From: Ascarosepion bandense
Taxonomy: Eukaryota > Mollusca > Cephalopoda > Sepiida > Sepiidae
Assembly: GCA_037127315.1 (NCBI GenBank)
Contig: JBBBDQ010000750.1
Span: 1,753,501 to 1,817,500, forward strand
Direction: 5' to 3'
DNA: 64,000 nucleotides
Part shown: one piece after another, positions 32,378-44,500 of the stretch
How positions within the stretch are numbered: the first letter of the stretch is position 1
Layout of the letters: every line of letters begins with the position of its first letter
The notes under the pieces: generated by a model
Databases searched by the model: none
The model's input: only the letters and a program-made list of their open reading frames with translations
What the model was told of the DNA's origin: nothing
Program-made: the position numbers and the translations under genes

Positions 32378-32425
<48 letters not shown>
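31836..32425. repeat. GAAA-rich tract ending in (CT)n
   Basis: Diffuse GAAA and AAACGA repeats, with a block at 31963-32000, then a CT run at 32380-32422. Confidence 0.85.
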
Positions 32426-33350
32426 ACTCTTAATTAAACATAAACTCTTCAATCACATTTTTCTCCCACTCTCTATTTATTCAACTCTGTTATTATCTAT
32501 ATCTTCTAATCTCTCTGTCTGCCATCTTTCTCTTTCTCTTACTCACTCTATATACCTATCTATTTTTATATTATTCGAATTATTTATTCGCTTATGCAAA
32601 TTCCAGTGTATGTATATATGTATTTGCGTACAAATCGCTTGATCGACCTGTCAACATATCGACCCATCTGTCCGTCTGACTGTCTGGCTGTCGTTTGTTC
32701 AGTTTAAGAATCTAAACAACTGTATCCTCTTCTGACAACGAACGTATCGATTGATGCCTGATTTATATATGATCTATCAATCTGTCATCTAATTCCTCTT
32801 TCCAAACCTGTTTCTCGATTGCACTCTCGCTGAAAACTATTTACAGTGTAATCGTATGCCAAGCCCTCTTCAAAGACCATTTCTGTGCTGTATTCTTTGA
32901 AATATCACGGTTATTTTGGTGTCCCAAGATCGGAACTGAAAGCTTAATTGCATGCGAAGAATACAAAGAACACATCGACACAACAGGTAAGAAAAGGAAT
33001 AGAATACTGAACTTGATATGATTTCTTTTTTCGATCATTCAATTTGACAGTAAACTGAATCGAAACAATTACAAAGCATTATCAAGAAAGGCAACCTAAC
33101 CTAGATAGATGCAAGAAGCTTTATACGCTGGTACATCGATAAGTCTGTAACCAAACAATGAACAAAAGGCTTTTAATTTACACAATGGCTATTAGGATAT
33201 TCGGCAATGAATTATCTTTCATCAGAAAGGCTACAAAAAGAATTCACGTTAAATTTATTGAAATATTTAGTTGTTCAGAAAGTAATTCCGTTTAATCCGA
33301 AAGAAAACAATTGTTCAGGTATATAGAAATTTATAGAACATATCTCATAC
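32426..33350. other. Unclassified DNA
   Basis: Nothing recognisable on either strand. Confidence 0.5.
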
Positions 33351-33354
33351 AAAA

Positions 33355-33356
33355 AC

Positions 33357-33409
<53 letters not shown>

Positions 33410-33558
33410 GAAAGCTTAGACCCGATAAAAAATTCAACAAATACTGTGATTTTTTGTTGTCTTTCAACGACATCACCATCAAGTATATCAGACGGTATGA
33501 ACGGATCCTACACAAAATTAATAGACAAAACTTGTCTATATTATTCAATGAAACCTGC

Positions 33559-33611
<53 letters not shown>
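33355..33611. repeat. (CA)n-(TA)n and (TA)n microsatellites
   Basis: A CA run joins a TA run at 33358-33409. A second TA run at 33561-33611 directly precedes the family-T repeat. Confidence 0.95.
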
Positions 33612-33614
<3 letters not shown>

Positions 33615-33765
33615 GGAGTAGATAGACTAAACTATCGCCCGGTTCACACTCCACCCACGTCTATTGAACAGGTGAAGAGACTCATCCCTTGTTCCCTGTT
33701 TAGGATGTGGTTTCCGGCTTTCTCTTTCGCATCAGTGGCGTTATCACCTTGCTTGGGGTGATATG

Positions 33766-33768
<3 letters not shown>
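33612..33768 (+). repeat. LINE-tailed repeat (family T), single unit
   Basis: One body unit (GAGTAGATAGACTAAACTAT, TTCACACTCCACCCACGTCT, CCTTGTTCCCTGTTTAGGAT) runs into the LINE-J-like tail CACCTTGCTTGGGGTGATAT. It is bounded by (TA)n on both sides. It is the cleanest example of the family. Confidence 0.8.

Positions 33769-33803
<35 letters not shown>
33769..33803. repeat. (TA)n tract
   Basis: A TA run forms the 3' end of the preceding family-T copy. DNA from 33804 to 34490 is AT-rich and unclassified. Confidence 0.9.
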
Positions 33804-33805
<2 letters not shown>

Positions 33806-34501
33806 TACTATATAAGTACTAATAAACCATAGAAATGAACTGACAGTATTAAGTAAACACCGTAAATATTTTACTTTAAAATTTAATTAATTATATTCTT
33901 CATTTATAACTTAATATATAACAATTATTATATTAAAAATTAATGACCCACACAATATATATTTAATTTTCATAACTCTAATATACCTTAGTATACCATA
34001 ATTACATAATTTAAATTTTAACTTAAACAATTTAGCCTCTTTAACTAATGCAGTAGCATAAAAATATAATTTGTCTAAAAAGCTAAAATCTGACCTGCCG
34101 TCCAAAAACAGTCCACATATTTGAACAATATGTGTTCTGAATATGTATCTTCACCAGACAGATAAAAAGTATCATTTTATCATGACATAATTAAACGATT
34201 CACCTTCATACGACCTAAATATTCAACTGTATAATTCAACCTAATTCTCACTTCTGATTGAGTAATATTGACACATCTATAATCATATTGTTTAACTTCC
34301 TTCAACCACCTCTCCTTAACTTTCTAAATAACCATGAATTCATTTAATATTTTCCTAAAGAAAAACATTTTCACCTATTGTTTTCAAATATCACCCGAGA
34401 CATGAAAATCTTTTATGAAGCGATATAATTTTGTTAAAATTTCCGATTATTTCAGCAATAATCTCCCCTACTATATTAAAAACTGTTGTATATATATATA
34501 T

Positions 34502-34598
34502 CAGAGGTAGAATCGCCGACTGATGTCAGTTCGGTCGGATTTCAATCCTTGCTAGAAACAATTGGATGTCTAACCGTACTGATGAGCTGTCTGCGAAT

Positions 34599-34604
<6 letters not shown>
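34502..34604 (-). repeat. TA-flanked repeat, family X, minus strand
   Basis: The reverse complement aligns with 1703-1912 (CAGCTCATCAGTA, GGTTAGACATCCAATTG, GATTGAAATCCGACCGAA). It is shorter than that copy. TA tracts lie on both sides. Confidence 0.7.
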
Positions 34605-34644
<40 letters not shown>

Positions 34645-34647
<3 letters not shown>

Positions 34648-34931
34648 CAATTATTACTTTAGAACATACACAAGAAACTAGAAACTACTAAAAAAATGTA
34701 CATTGTGTTTCGACACTTAAAGAACAATGTCTCATCAGGTGGTTAATAATTATTAACTACCTTATGAAACCTTGTTCTTATATATGTCGAAACAAAATAT
34801 ACAATTTTTTGTAGTTTGTAGTTTGCACATGTTTTAAAGTAATAATTAATAATAAATATTCATTGCTCCATTTTTATATTAAGCACAATTTTAAATTAAT
34901 GTTTTGAACGTTCTTCGTTCGTATTCCATCT

Positions 34932-34935
<4 letters not shown>
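34645..34935 (+). repeat. TA-flanked hairpin repeat, family Y, copy B
   Basis: Arms 34647-34745 and about 34757-34855 are complementary (TTTCGACACTTAAAGAACAA region). The tail has ATTCATTGCTCCATTTTTAT and ATTTTAAATTAATG, as in copy A. It is flanked by (TA)n at 34605-34645 and 34935-34983. Confidence 0.78.
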
Positions 34936-34982
<47 letters not shown>

Positions 34983-34986
<4 letters not shown>

Positions 34987-35237
34987 GAATTATATTTTAG
35001 AACACGGACAGAATTTTTTTATATATCCACTACGAATAGTACATTAGTTTCGACATTGAAATTTCAATGTTGGAACAAATCTACTATTTGTAGCGGATAT
35101 ATAAAAAAAATCTGTGCATGTTCTAAAATATAATTTATAATAAATATTCACAGCTCTATATACTATATATGGAGCACTGTTTTAAATTAATTTTTTAGAC
35201 GTTGTAAAACTTTTTTTCTTCGTTCTGTATTCACTCG
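34983..35237 (+). repeat. TA-flanked hairpin repeat, family Y, copy C
   Basis: The arms (34985-35069 and 35070-35142) are complementary but have a different inner sequence from copies A and B (TATCCACTACGAATAGTACA). The outer TTTTAGAACA and the tail (ATTCACAGCTCTATATACTA, CACTGTTTTAAATTAA) are conserved. TA tracts lie on both sides. Confidence 0.78.
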
Positions 35238-35239
35238 TA

Positions 35240-35639
35240 TATATATATATATTGATGATAAATACGAAAAAAACAGCTTCTTGGTAAATCCCAAAGGATC
35301 TCACTAATATTGGATATTAACACTGATATAGCCAAAGGGCTCAATGTGATTAAATTTATTTATTTACAAAGCCAATATTTAGTACATATGAAAATTCATA
35401 TTTTTTAAAGTTTGGCCATTTCGACATGTATTTGTAACCACCCATCTCGTCAGCGAGAGCAAAACATTATAGGAAAACAAATTTTATTGTAATAAGTTAA
35501 AGTGAAACACATTAGATTAAAGATACTACTTCATATGTTCTTTACTTATTGTGTTCATCTTTTCAGATTTCGATCAATATATTCAGCTCACACAATGCAA
35601 TGTTAAATTCGGACCAAGCAAAAACCGAAATGCCAAAAT
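35240..35639. other. Unclassified DNA
   Basis: No gene, SINE or LINE motif recognised. Confidence 0.5.
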
Positions 35640-36110
35640 AACTTTTAGAGGTTCACCGCGTACTACGCCCGGGAGACATTCGAGGTAGGGAGATGCAGGG
35701 TAAGGGGCATAGTTAACGCGGATAAGTGAGAGGGTAACGCTTAATTCTAGACATGATCAGGTTAAGATTATAGTGATCGAGAAAACATCCACTTGGTAGT
35801 AGGTTCTATATATCAGTGAACCGCGGGAAGAAGCTGCTTGAGTGTTACGTACTTCTCACCCCTGAAATGTGGAGGGAATGAGGGTAGCTCACTTCAACGT
35901 GTGTATCATGGCGGGTGCTAGCTGTGAAGGTTAGAACTAGTGGAATCTAATTCGTCTAAGCACTTTCCATGGAAGTAGCGATAATGCAGTGAGAGGCTTG
36001 CCACATCCAGCCTGTGTGAGAGAGATTAGAGAATGAAAAATATTTCACACTGAGCAACTTTTTCTGCCATAGTGGCTTTATTGCCTTGCTTGGGGTGAAA
36101 AGATTAAAAC
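35640..36110 (-). pseudogene. LINE-J-related subfamily 2, C-terminal and 3' end
   Basis: On the minus strand DVASLSLHYRYFHGKCLDEL is encoded, parallel to RRDVASLCLFYKYFHGFCSDEL of LINE-J. KQLLP follows in another frame. A LINE-type tail (TTGCCTTGCTTGGGGTGAAA) lies on the plus strand near 36082-36102, so the tail orientation differs from the body and the region may be a composite. No intact frame. Confidence 0.6.
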
Positions 36111-36300
36111 GTTGTTATCGCCCTTTCTAGTACTGACGGAGGTTTCCTTGCAAACATTTCGCTTCATTTTGATTGTATAATTTTTCTTCCATTTAGTTAT
36201 AGTTTTCTTATTGTTGCTTTTTTTTCACCCTGTAAAAGACCCAGGAGCCACTCAATGTAGAGGGTTAAGTGGTAGTCTATACGAATAGAAGAGAAAGATA

Positions 36301-36581
36301 GTGGTTGACTCTAGACTTGAAACGGGTTAAGTATCTCATCATCATCATCATTCATTTATCTATCACACCCAGATGGTGCATAGGGCAGCAACTTTTTGTT
36401 GCTGTTTCTGTAACAAACTGTTTTTTACGGGGCAAGGTTGTTAGCCCTGCACACAACCCCCTAACCTGGAGGACCGGTGAACCATTCTTGGTCCTTACGT
36501 TTACAGCACTTGGTATTCCCAAATGGTCACCCATTTAAGTACTGACCAGGCTCGATGTTGCTTCAGTATCTAGTGATTGGG
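36301..36581 (-). repeat. 5S-headed repeat with (ATG)n tail
   Basis: On the minus strand the 3' two-thirds of a 5S-like sequence (36581-36501: GGGTGACCATTTGGGAATAC with CAAGTGCTGTAA) is followed by GGTCCTCCAGGTTAGGGGGT and GCAGGGCTAACAACCTTGCC. It ends in an ATGATGATGATGATGAG tail. The body differs from the 5S-tRNA composite SINE, so this is a second family with a 5S-derived head. Confidence 0.7.
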
Positions 36582-36915
36582 AAAATATCCTTTCGGCAAT
36601 TTGTTCCACAGAGTGGTGGTTCGCAGGAAGAAGCTGCTCGAGTAAAACTTATTTCTCACCGACGGAACAACTGTTTTGCTGGTTTGCTATGGCGAATCCT
36701 AAACGTGAAGTTTAGATGTGCTGAACCAAGGAATTTATTTCGTCCGAGCACTTTCCATGGAAGCAGAGATAGAGCAGTGAGAGGTTTGCGACATTTTGTC
36801 TGTGAGGAAAGGGGTTGCAGGGTAGAAAATAATTTGTCACCCTCAAGAACAAGAAGAAAATTTTGGAGTCTATCGGCAATGGAAAAAGGAGAATGGGCGT
36901 CTCTTGTCCAAATAT
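36582..36915 (-). pseudogene. LINE-J subfamily 2 fragment
   Basis: TTTGTTCCACAGAGTGGTGG, AGGAAGAAGCTGCTCGAGTA and GAGCACTTTCCATGGAAGCA parallel 35815-35995, the equivalent region of the neighbouring copy. The two copies flank the 5S-headed repeat. Confidence 0.6.
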
Positions 36916-36928
36916 GACAGCATTACTC

Positions 36929-37230
36929 CATTGTGGTGCAGTGGATATCGGCTCGGAACGAGAAATTGGGGAGCCGAGTTCGAATTCCAGTTGAATTCAT
37001 TGCATTCACTTACGCGCAAATACCCTTGGGAAAGGTATTAATCCGTCTCTTTCTTCCAGTTATGGGTTAAATAACAGGATAGATTGGGTTCTATAGCCTT
37101 GGCAGGCAACCAGTCTACCGCAGAAAGCAATGGTAACCTTCTGTGGGATAATCTTCTGCCCAGTCACTCATGTCTCTTTCGAGACATGATCGCCCAAGCG
37201 TGTTTCACTTATGGCACTTAACTGACTGAC
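36929..37230 (+). repeat. SINE-1, complete copy
   Basis: All modules are present: GTGGTGCAGTGGATATCGGC, GAGTTCGAATTCC, CAAATACCCTTGGGAAAGGT, TCATGTCTCTTTCGAGACAT and GGCACTTAACTGACTGA. It is one of the least diverged copies and useful as a reference. Confidence 0.9.
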
Positions 37231-37469
37231 CGCATTATAGGCCTGATTTGTCTCTTGTACAGGTAAAGGATAGCGTAAGAAGTCAGCTGTTTTTCATAAT
37301 TTTAATAAAATCATAGCATTCTTAAACTAAATTAAATTTTGCCGGGCTGACCAATAATTCAACTTAAGCAATGCGTTTCGAATTAAACTGAAAAAATAAT
37401 TTTGACGAAAATGAAAGTGCATCAATTTCAAGAACATCCACAATGAATTTTCGTCTAGTATCCTTTCTT

Positions 37470-37590
37470 TCCCAATGGTATTTGCACGCAAGTGAACTCG
37501 TTGCATTCACTTACGAGCAAATACTCCTTCAGAAAGGTATTAATCCGTCGTTTCTCCCATCAGCTATGGGTTAAACAACAGAAGAGATTG
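37470..37590 (+). repeat. SINE-1 core fragment
   Basis: CATTCACTTACGAGCAAATA, GGTATTAATCCGTC and TATGGGTTAAACAACAGAAG belong to the SINE-1 core. Neither head nor 3' hairpin is present. Confidence 0.65.
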
Positions 37591-37639
37591 AGTTCTTCTA
37601 AACTTTAAAGCCAATACTAATCGTTATCTTCTGTTTTCT

Positions 37640-37945
37640 CAATTCTTGTTCATCTATTGTCCTCTCTCAACTGATTCTCATTGTAACCGTAAGTTCTATG
37701 CTAATAGTTTCTTTTCTCGCTCTTCTCGCTTGTGGAAGACTCTTCCGGTTTTTTGCTTCACAGTCAACTTTGATTTTCCAAAATTTAAATGCGATGTCAA
37801 TCGTTTCCTTTTGTCTTCTTAATTCCTTTTCTTTCATTGAGCTCGCTTTTTCATCGTGTTTTTTCTCATATGTATTCTCACATACAGTAACCTCTTGCAT
37901 CTTAGTAGTTTTATTTTCTTGCTTGAGGTGAAATGATTAATGAAA
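37640..37945 (+). pseudogene. LINE-J-related C-terminal and 3' fragment
   Basis: It encodes FYANSFFSRSSRLWKTLPVF and FPKFKCDVNRFLLSS, the LINE-J end module in a diverged form. The tail CTTGCTTGAGGTGAAATGAT closes it. A separate LINE subfamily is likely. Confidence 0.7.
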
Positions 37946-38479
37946 ACGTGAAAGGATGAATATGTAAAGATAATGAACCCTTGCATTCTAAAACATAGGC
38001 ATTTACATACGTTAGTGGCTCTCCATTGTTTTTCTCCTTTGAACACATAAGTCCATATACACATACATGTATATCAAGTCACCTAGCAATGCATCTATCA
38101 AGGGAGATAATTAGGTAATAACTGATTCAGTGTACAGATAGTAAATTAACTCTTTTAGTCAGAATTCAGGTTTAATGAGTGCACAAGCATAGAATGCGCG
38201 AATCTAAAAATAAAAGGCATAACAATGACGAAGAGATAAGCGGGTTTCACATCTGATGAATACCTCCCACGACAATGAATGGATTAACATTGGCTCCTCC
38301 AGCTACTGACACGAGTGATAGCTGCCTGGTTAGACGGCGTGGACGTAATCGAAGGAAATGCGGTTGAAATCCAAGTCACAAATGATGAGATTCGTTAGCC
38401 GATTTGTTATGCCATTTGACCAAATTAATCTTATTTACAAAAAGAACACAAAAAATTTTCTAGTGTATTTTTCTTTTCT

Positions 38480-38480
38480 T

Positions 38481-38536
<56 letters not shown>

Positions 38537-38547
38537 ACTCTGCTGTT

Positions 38548-38615
<68 letters not shown>

Positions 38616-38634
38616 ACTCTGCTGTTATAAATTG

Positions 38635-38677
<43 letters not shown>

Positions 38678-38694
38678 CTCTACTGTTATAAATT

Positions 38695-38762
<68 letters not shown>

Positions 38763-38779
38763 CTCTGCTGTCATAAATT

Positions 38780-38839
<60 letters not shown>

Positions 38840-38856
38840 CTCTGCTATTATGAATT

Positions 38857-38913
<57 letters not shown>
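38480..38913. repeat. (GATA)n array with higher-order unit
   Basis: Six GATA blocks are separated by a spacer of about 20-25 bp (CTCTGCTGTTATAAATTGAG and variants). The spacer-block unit is thus itself tandemly repeated. Confidence 0.93.
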
Positions 38914-38914
<1 letters not shown>

Positions 38915-38939
38915 TTAATAACCTAAGATGATGTTATGG

Positions 38940-39310
38940 AATAAAGACACCCCGGTAATGCAAATAAACTAGGCAAATGAAAATTTTATTTAAAATGCTA
39001 CAAGTGGGGAAAAGTAGAGCATTAAAAGTCACGCTGTAAAACTAAAACAAGGTAAATTTATCACCAAAAAAATCTATACACAACGTTGAGACAGAAAAGA
39101 TAATTACAGAAAAACAAAAGAAAATCTTTCGTATGTGAAAATTCATAATGTGGATGTATAAAGGCGACTAGACACTGGTTCTGATATCACAATATTCACC
39201 GAAGCCGCATGGAAAGCAAACGGAAAACTTATATTTAAAAATAAACTCGAATATCGCACGTGGCGTGTTTTGTGTAAAAGCATTTATTATTGGTGAAATT
39301 ATTTGCAACT
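38940..39310 (+). pseudogene. Ty3/gypsy protease fragment (first copy)
   Basis: LDTGSDITIFTEAAWKANG is the retroelement aspartic protease site with an intact DTGS. It is preceded by VKIHNVDV-like sequence that is also found before the second protease-like site at about 39560. Two related gypsy pieces are therefore arranged in tandem. Confidence 0.7.
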
Positions 39311-40266
39311 TTTCAGAGAAAATATCGGACGAATCTCATAGAATCCTAAGTCTGAGACGCGATGTCGAAGGAATTGAAGAAAAAGAATGCGTCTACATAC
39401 AAAACGATACAAAAATGTTGAAAAAGTGAAATTAATCCATATTTCAGATGTGGAAGGTTACATCTCGGAGGCGATTGTCCCTTTACGAATTCGAAATGTT
39501 ACAAGTGTCGAAAGTTAGGACGTAAGAAGTTAAAGAAAATTTGTGTGTGTGGAAATTAATAATGTGAATGTGTAAATACCACTGTTAGTGACATCACAAT
39601 AATCAATGAAGCTCCACGGAATGAAATCAGAAAACCTATATTAAAAAGGACTTCTAAAGTCGCCAGTAGCGTGTTAACTGAGAAATTACTTTTATTGGCG
39701 AAATGACTTAAAAGGTGTGTAAAAGCTAAGGATTAAGTGTTAAATGATACTTATATAGTACTGACTGAAGTTATTCAAATTATAGTATTCACCTAAAAAT
39801 ATTTATTGCAAGAATGACAATAAACAAATGACAATGTGAAAATTTAAAGGAAGAATTGAAAAAAATATTTGCCCCAGTTTCGCACAAGTTAGGTCGATGT
39901 TCCAAATTCAAATACTAATGTCAGACTTATCATTAGCGTCCTACGATCCAAAAGCAGAAATTCTATTGGCTTCAGATGCTAGTCATAGGTCCAGTAATTA
40001 TACATAAATATGCTGACATCGCAGATGCTTCGTAACAGCAAAGGAAAACTACATCCATATTGAAAAAGAGGCGTTAGCAATAATATTTGAAGTAAAAAAA
40101 TTTACAAATTTATACACGGAAGGTTTTTTTCGGTTGCAAACAAACCTCTATAATCAATCGATGCGACTAAAAATGAATTCCTATGCACAGAGCGAATAGA
40201 TTACAACGGGCATCATGTGCATGCAAAGAAAAATCTTATTTAATTACGATTTTATGATGGAATCTA
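39311..40266 (+). pseudogene. Ty3/gypsy element 2: zinc knuckle, protease, RNase H
   Basis: The zinc knuckle is at 39446-39530 (FRCGRLHLGGDC, then CYKCRKLG). A decayed protease near 39570-39620 reads TTVSDITIINEA. RNase H around 40040-40130 reads YIHIEKEALAIIFEVKKF. NRLQRA near 40190 is followed at 40267 by a Helitron-like insertion. Most RT blocks are missing and stops are common. Confidence 0.7.
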
Positions 40267-40794
40267 TCTAAACTTATTTATAAATGGAACTTTGTCTGTG
40301 TTTGTGTGTGTGTCTGTGTGTGTCCGTTACCTTATATACTCCGAAACGGCTGAACTGATTTTCTTGAAAATTTACACAGTTGTATTATGAGCATCTGCGA
40401 GTGTTCTTGGCTAGATTTTGTGTCGAGGTTCCCCCGACAAATATCGAAAATCGACAATCGAAAAAATCGGGTTATAGAAGGAGTGGTCCGATTTTAATCA
40501 AATTTGATACACTCATAGACAAAAACATAAGAAACGATATTCAGAAGTTTCAAGGTTGCAGTTCTTACAATAGTGCAGAAAATCGATAATATATATATAT
40601 ATATATATATAAGGCAAGATGTTTGTGTGTGTGTCTGTTTATCTATCTGTATGTCCTTCATACAAATCCACAATATTTATCTTATTCTCACCAAACTTCA
40701 CACCAATATTCTTTAGGCTGAGTCTGAGCTCCAGGACCATGGATTAGTTTTAAAGCTTTCATTACACACGAGCAACGCCGGGCTATACTGCTAG
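40267..40794 (+). mobile_element. Non-autonomous Helitron-like element nested in gypsy element 2
   Basis: It starts TCTAAACTTATTTATAAATG after an A and ends CTATACTGCTAG before a T, the Helitron signature (insertion between A and T, 5' TC, 3' CTRR). GT-rich CTGTGTGTGTCCG near the 5' end and the GCAACGCCGGG region about 12 bp before CTAG are also typical. An internal (TA)n followed by AAGGCAAGATGTTTGTGTG looks like a second 5' end, so the element may be a fusion of two. A longer relative lies at 55085-55818. Confidence 0.65.
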
Positions 40795-41570
40795 TATACG
40801 ACATGCGTATTCGGACATGAAGAGTTATAAAAAAATACTGGAGGACATTTTTATTTCAGCATTTCATAATAGACACACGGAAATTTCTCGGATGAAATCT
40901 CTTATGAGAAGCTATGTATACGGAACCAAAGCTGATCAAGACAATGAGAAAGTAGTAAAAGCCTGCATCAAAATTGCCTACCACGAAATTACAAACATAG
41001 TCAAGGACAAGCACACAGCTGTTATGACTGCACATAGATTTCACAGGTCCAGTATACGATAACATTATTCTTGTGGTAGTGGATTGCTTTACTAAGGGGC
41101 CTGAAATTTTAAGTGCAAAAAACAACTTCTATGGTTACAGTTAATGTTGCACGATTTGTTTGCAAGATATGGTATTCAAGGTAACAGCCTGGTATAACTA
41201 CACACAAGTCACTGCTTATGAATTTTGAATAATTTGTGAATTGTTCTCGATTAAACATATTACTACCCCACCGTGCCATCCAAGGTCAAACGGATAAGCT
41301 GAGCAGTTTATGGATACATTTAGGAGAGCTTTTCAAAAAATCAAGTAATGAAAAAGTGTGCGAAGCAGCACTACAAACATTCTTGAGAGTATACCGGATA
41401 ACACTAAATCTCAAAACACCGTCAGTCATGTCGCGGATAGAATTAATGTTCGCAAGAAAATCGGTGTTCGACAAGTTTTTACAAGATTAACAAAGAATAA
41501 GAACTGATAACAAACAGGAAACTATTTTTTCAAAACTAGCGTAAAAGCGTTTTCAGAGTATATAAAAATG
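40795..41570 (+). pseudogene. Ty3/gypsy element 2: integrase
   Basis: In shifting frames it encodes DFTGPV, ILVVVDCFTKGPEIL (integrase core, first Asp region), HITTPPCHPRSNG then AEQFMDTFRRAFQK (catalytic Glu region), and LQTFLRVYRITLNLKTPSVM with ELMFARK. Order and spacing fit Ty3/gypsy integrase. Multiple stops and shifts. The 39-bp satellite starts within 30 bp of its end. Confidence 0.8.
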
Positions 41571-41593
41571 GAAACGAAACGTAAAAAAGACTG

Positions 41594-44500
41594 TCTTTCT
41601 CATCACTTTCCCCTATGTAACCCCCTAACCACTCTTTCTCATCACTTTCCCCTATGTAACCCCCTAACCACTCTTTCTCATCACTTTCCCCTATGTAACC
41701 CCCTAACCACTCTTTCTCATCACTTTCCCCTATGTAACCCCCTAACCACGCTTTCTCATCATTTTCCCCTATGTATCCCCCTAACCACTCTTTCTCATCA
41801 CTTTCCCCTATGTAACCCCCTAACCACGCTTTCTCATCACTTTCCTCTATGTGACCCCCTAACCACTCTTTCTCATAACTTTCCCTATGTAACCCCCTAA
41901 CCACGCTTTCTCATCACTTTCCCCTATGTAACCCCCTAACCACTCTTTCTCATCACTTTCCCCTATGTAACCCCCTAACCACTCTTTCTCATCACTTTCC
42001 CCTATGTAACCCCCTAACCACGCTTTCTCATCACTTTCCCCTCTGTAACCCCCTAACAACTCTTTCTCATCACTTTCCCCTATGTAACCCCCTAACCACT
42101 CTTTCTCATCACTTTCCCCTATGTAACCCCCTAACCACTCTTTCTCATCACTTTCCCCTATGTAACCCCCTAACCACGCTTTCTCATCATTTTCCCCTAT
42201 GTATCCCCCTAACCACTCTTTCTCATCACTTTCCCCTATGTAACCCCCTAACCACGCTTTCTCATCACTTTCCTCTATGTGACCCCCTAACCACTCTTTC
42301 TCATAACTTTCCCTATGTAACCCCCTAACCACGCTTTCTCATCACTTTCCCCTATGTAACCCCCTAACCACACTTTCTCATCACTTTCCCCTATGTAACC
42401 CCCTAACCACTCTTTCTCATCACTTTCCTCTATGTGACCCCCTAACCACTCTTTCTCATAACTTTCCCTATGTAACCCCCTAAACACGCTTTCTTTCATC
42501 ACTTTCCCCTATGTAACCCCCTAACCACTCTTTCTCATCACTTTCCCCTATGTAACCCCCTAACCACGCTTTCTCATCACTTTCCCCTATGTAACCCACT
42601 AACCACGCTTTCTCATCACTTTCCCCTATGTAACCCCCTAACCACTCTTTCTCATCACTTTCCCCTATGTAACCCCCTAACGACTCTTTCTCATCACTTT
42701 CCCCTATGTAACCCCCTAACCACTCTTTCTCATCACTTTCCCCTATGTAACCCCCTAACCACTCTTTCTCATCACTTTCCCCTATGTAACCCCCTAACCA
42801 CGCTTTCTCATCATTTTCACCTATGTATCCCCCTAACCACTCTTTCTCATCACTTTCCCCTATGTAACCCCCTAACCACGCTTTCTCATCACTTTCCTCT
42901 ATGTAACCCCCTAACCACTCTTTCTCATAACTTTCCCTATGTAACCCCCTAACCACGCTTTCTCATCACTTTCCCCTATGTAACCCCCTAACCACTCTTT
43001 CTCATCACTTTTCCCTATGTAACCCCCTAACGACGCATTGTCATCACTTTCCCCTATGTAACCCCCCAACCACTCTTTCGCATCACTTTCCTCTATGTAA
43101 CCCCCTAACCACGCTTTCTCATCACTTTTCCCTATGGAACCCCCTAACCACTCTTTCTCATCACTTTCCCCTATGTAACCCCCTAACCACTCTTTCTCAT
43201 CACTTTCCCCTATGTAACCTCCTAACCACTCTTTCTCATGACTTTTCCTTATGTAACCCCCTAACCACTCTTTCTCATCACTTTCCCCTATGTAACCCCC
43301 TAACCACTCTTTCTCATCACTTTCCCCTATGTAACCCCCTAACCACGCTTTCATCACTTTCCCCTATGTAACCCCCTAACCACTCTTTCTCATCACTTTC
43401 CCCTATGTAACCCCCTAACCACTCTTTCTCATCACTTTTCCCTATGTAACCCCCTAACCACTCTTTCTCATCACGTTCCCCTATGTAACCCCCTAACCAC
43501 GCTTTCTCATCACTTTCCCCTATGTAACCCCCTAACCACTCTTTCTCATCACTTTTCCCTATGTAACCCCCTAACCACTCTTTCTCATCACTTTCCCCTA
43601 TGTAACCCCCTAACCACTCTTTCTCATCACTTTCCCCTATGTAACCCCTAACCACTCTTTCTCATCACTTTCCCCTATGTAACCCCCTAACCACTCTTTC
43701 TCATCACTTTCCCCTATGTAACCCCCTAACCACTCTTTCTCATCACTTTCCCCTATGTAACCCCCTAACTACTCTGTCTCATCACTTTCCCCTATGTACC
43801 CCCCTAACCACTCTTTCTCATCACTTTCCCCTATGTAACCCCCTAACCACTCTTTCTCATCACTTTCCCCTATGTAACCCCCTAACAACTCTTTCTCATC
43901 ACTTCCCCTATGTAACCCCCTAACCACTCTTTCTCATCACTTTCCCCTATGTAACAACCTAACCACTCTTTCTCATCACTTTTCCCTATGTAACCCCCTA
44001 ACCACTCTTTCTCATCACTTTCCCCTATGTAACCCCCTAACCACTCTTTCTCATCACTTTCCCCTATGTAACCCCCTAACCACGCTTTCTCATCACTTTC
44101 CACTATGTAAGCCCCTAACCACTCTTTCTCATCACTTTCCCCTATGTAACCCCCTAACCACTCTTTCACATCACTTTTCCCTATGTAACCCCCTAACCAC
44201 TCTTTCTCATCACTTTTCCCTATGTAACCCCCTAACCACTCTTTCTCATCACTTTCCCCTATGTAACCCCGTAACCACTCTTTCTCATCACTTTCCCCTA
44301 TGTAACCCCCTAACCACGCTTTCTCATCACTTTCCCCTATGTAACCCCCTAACCACTCTTTCTCATCACTTTCCCTATGTAACCCCCTAACCACGCTTTC
44401 TCATCACTTTCCCCTATGTAACCCCCTAACCACTCTTTCTCATAGCTTTCCCTATGTAACCCCCTAACCACGCTTTCTCATCACTTTCCCCTATGTAACC

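Noticed and set aside
36305..36538. Open frame of 77 residues
   Set aside because: It overlaps the 5S-headed repeat read in the opposite direction; not a gene.
38480..38913. CRISPR-like array (repeats with spacers)
   Set aside because: The repeated part is GATA simple sequence, the spacers are near-identical, and the context is eukaryotic.
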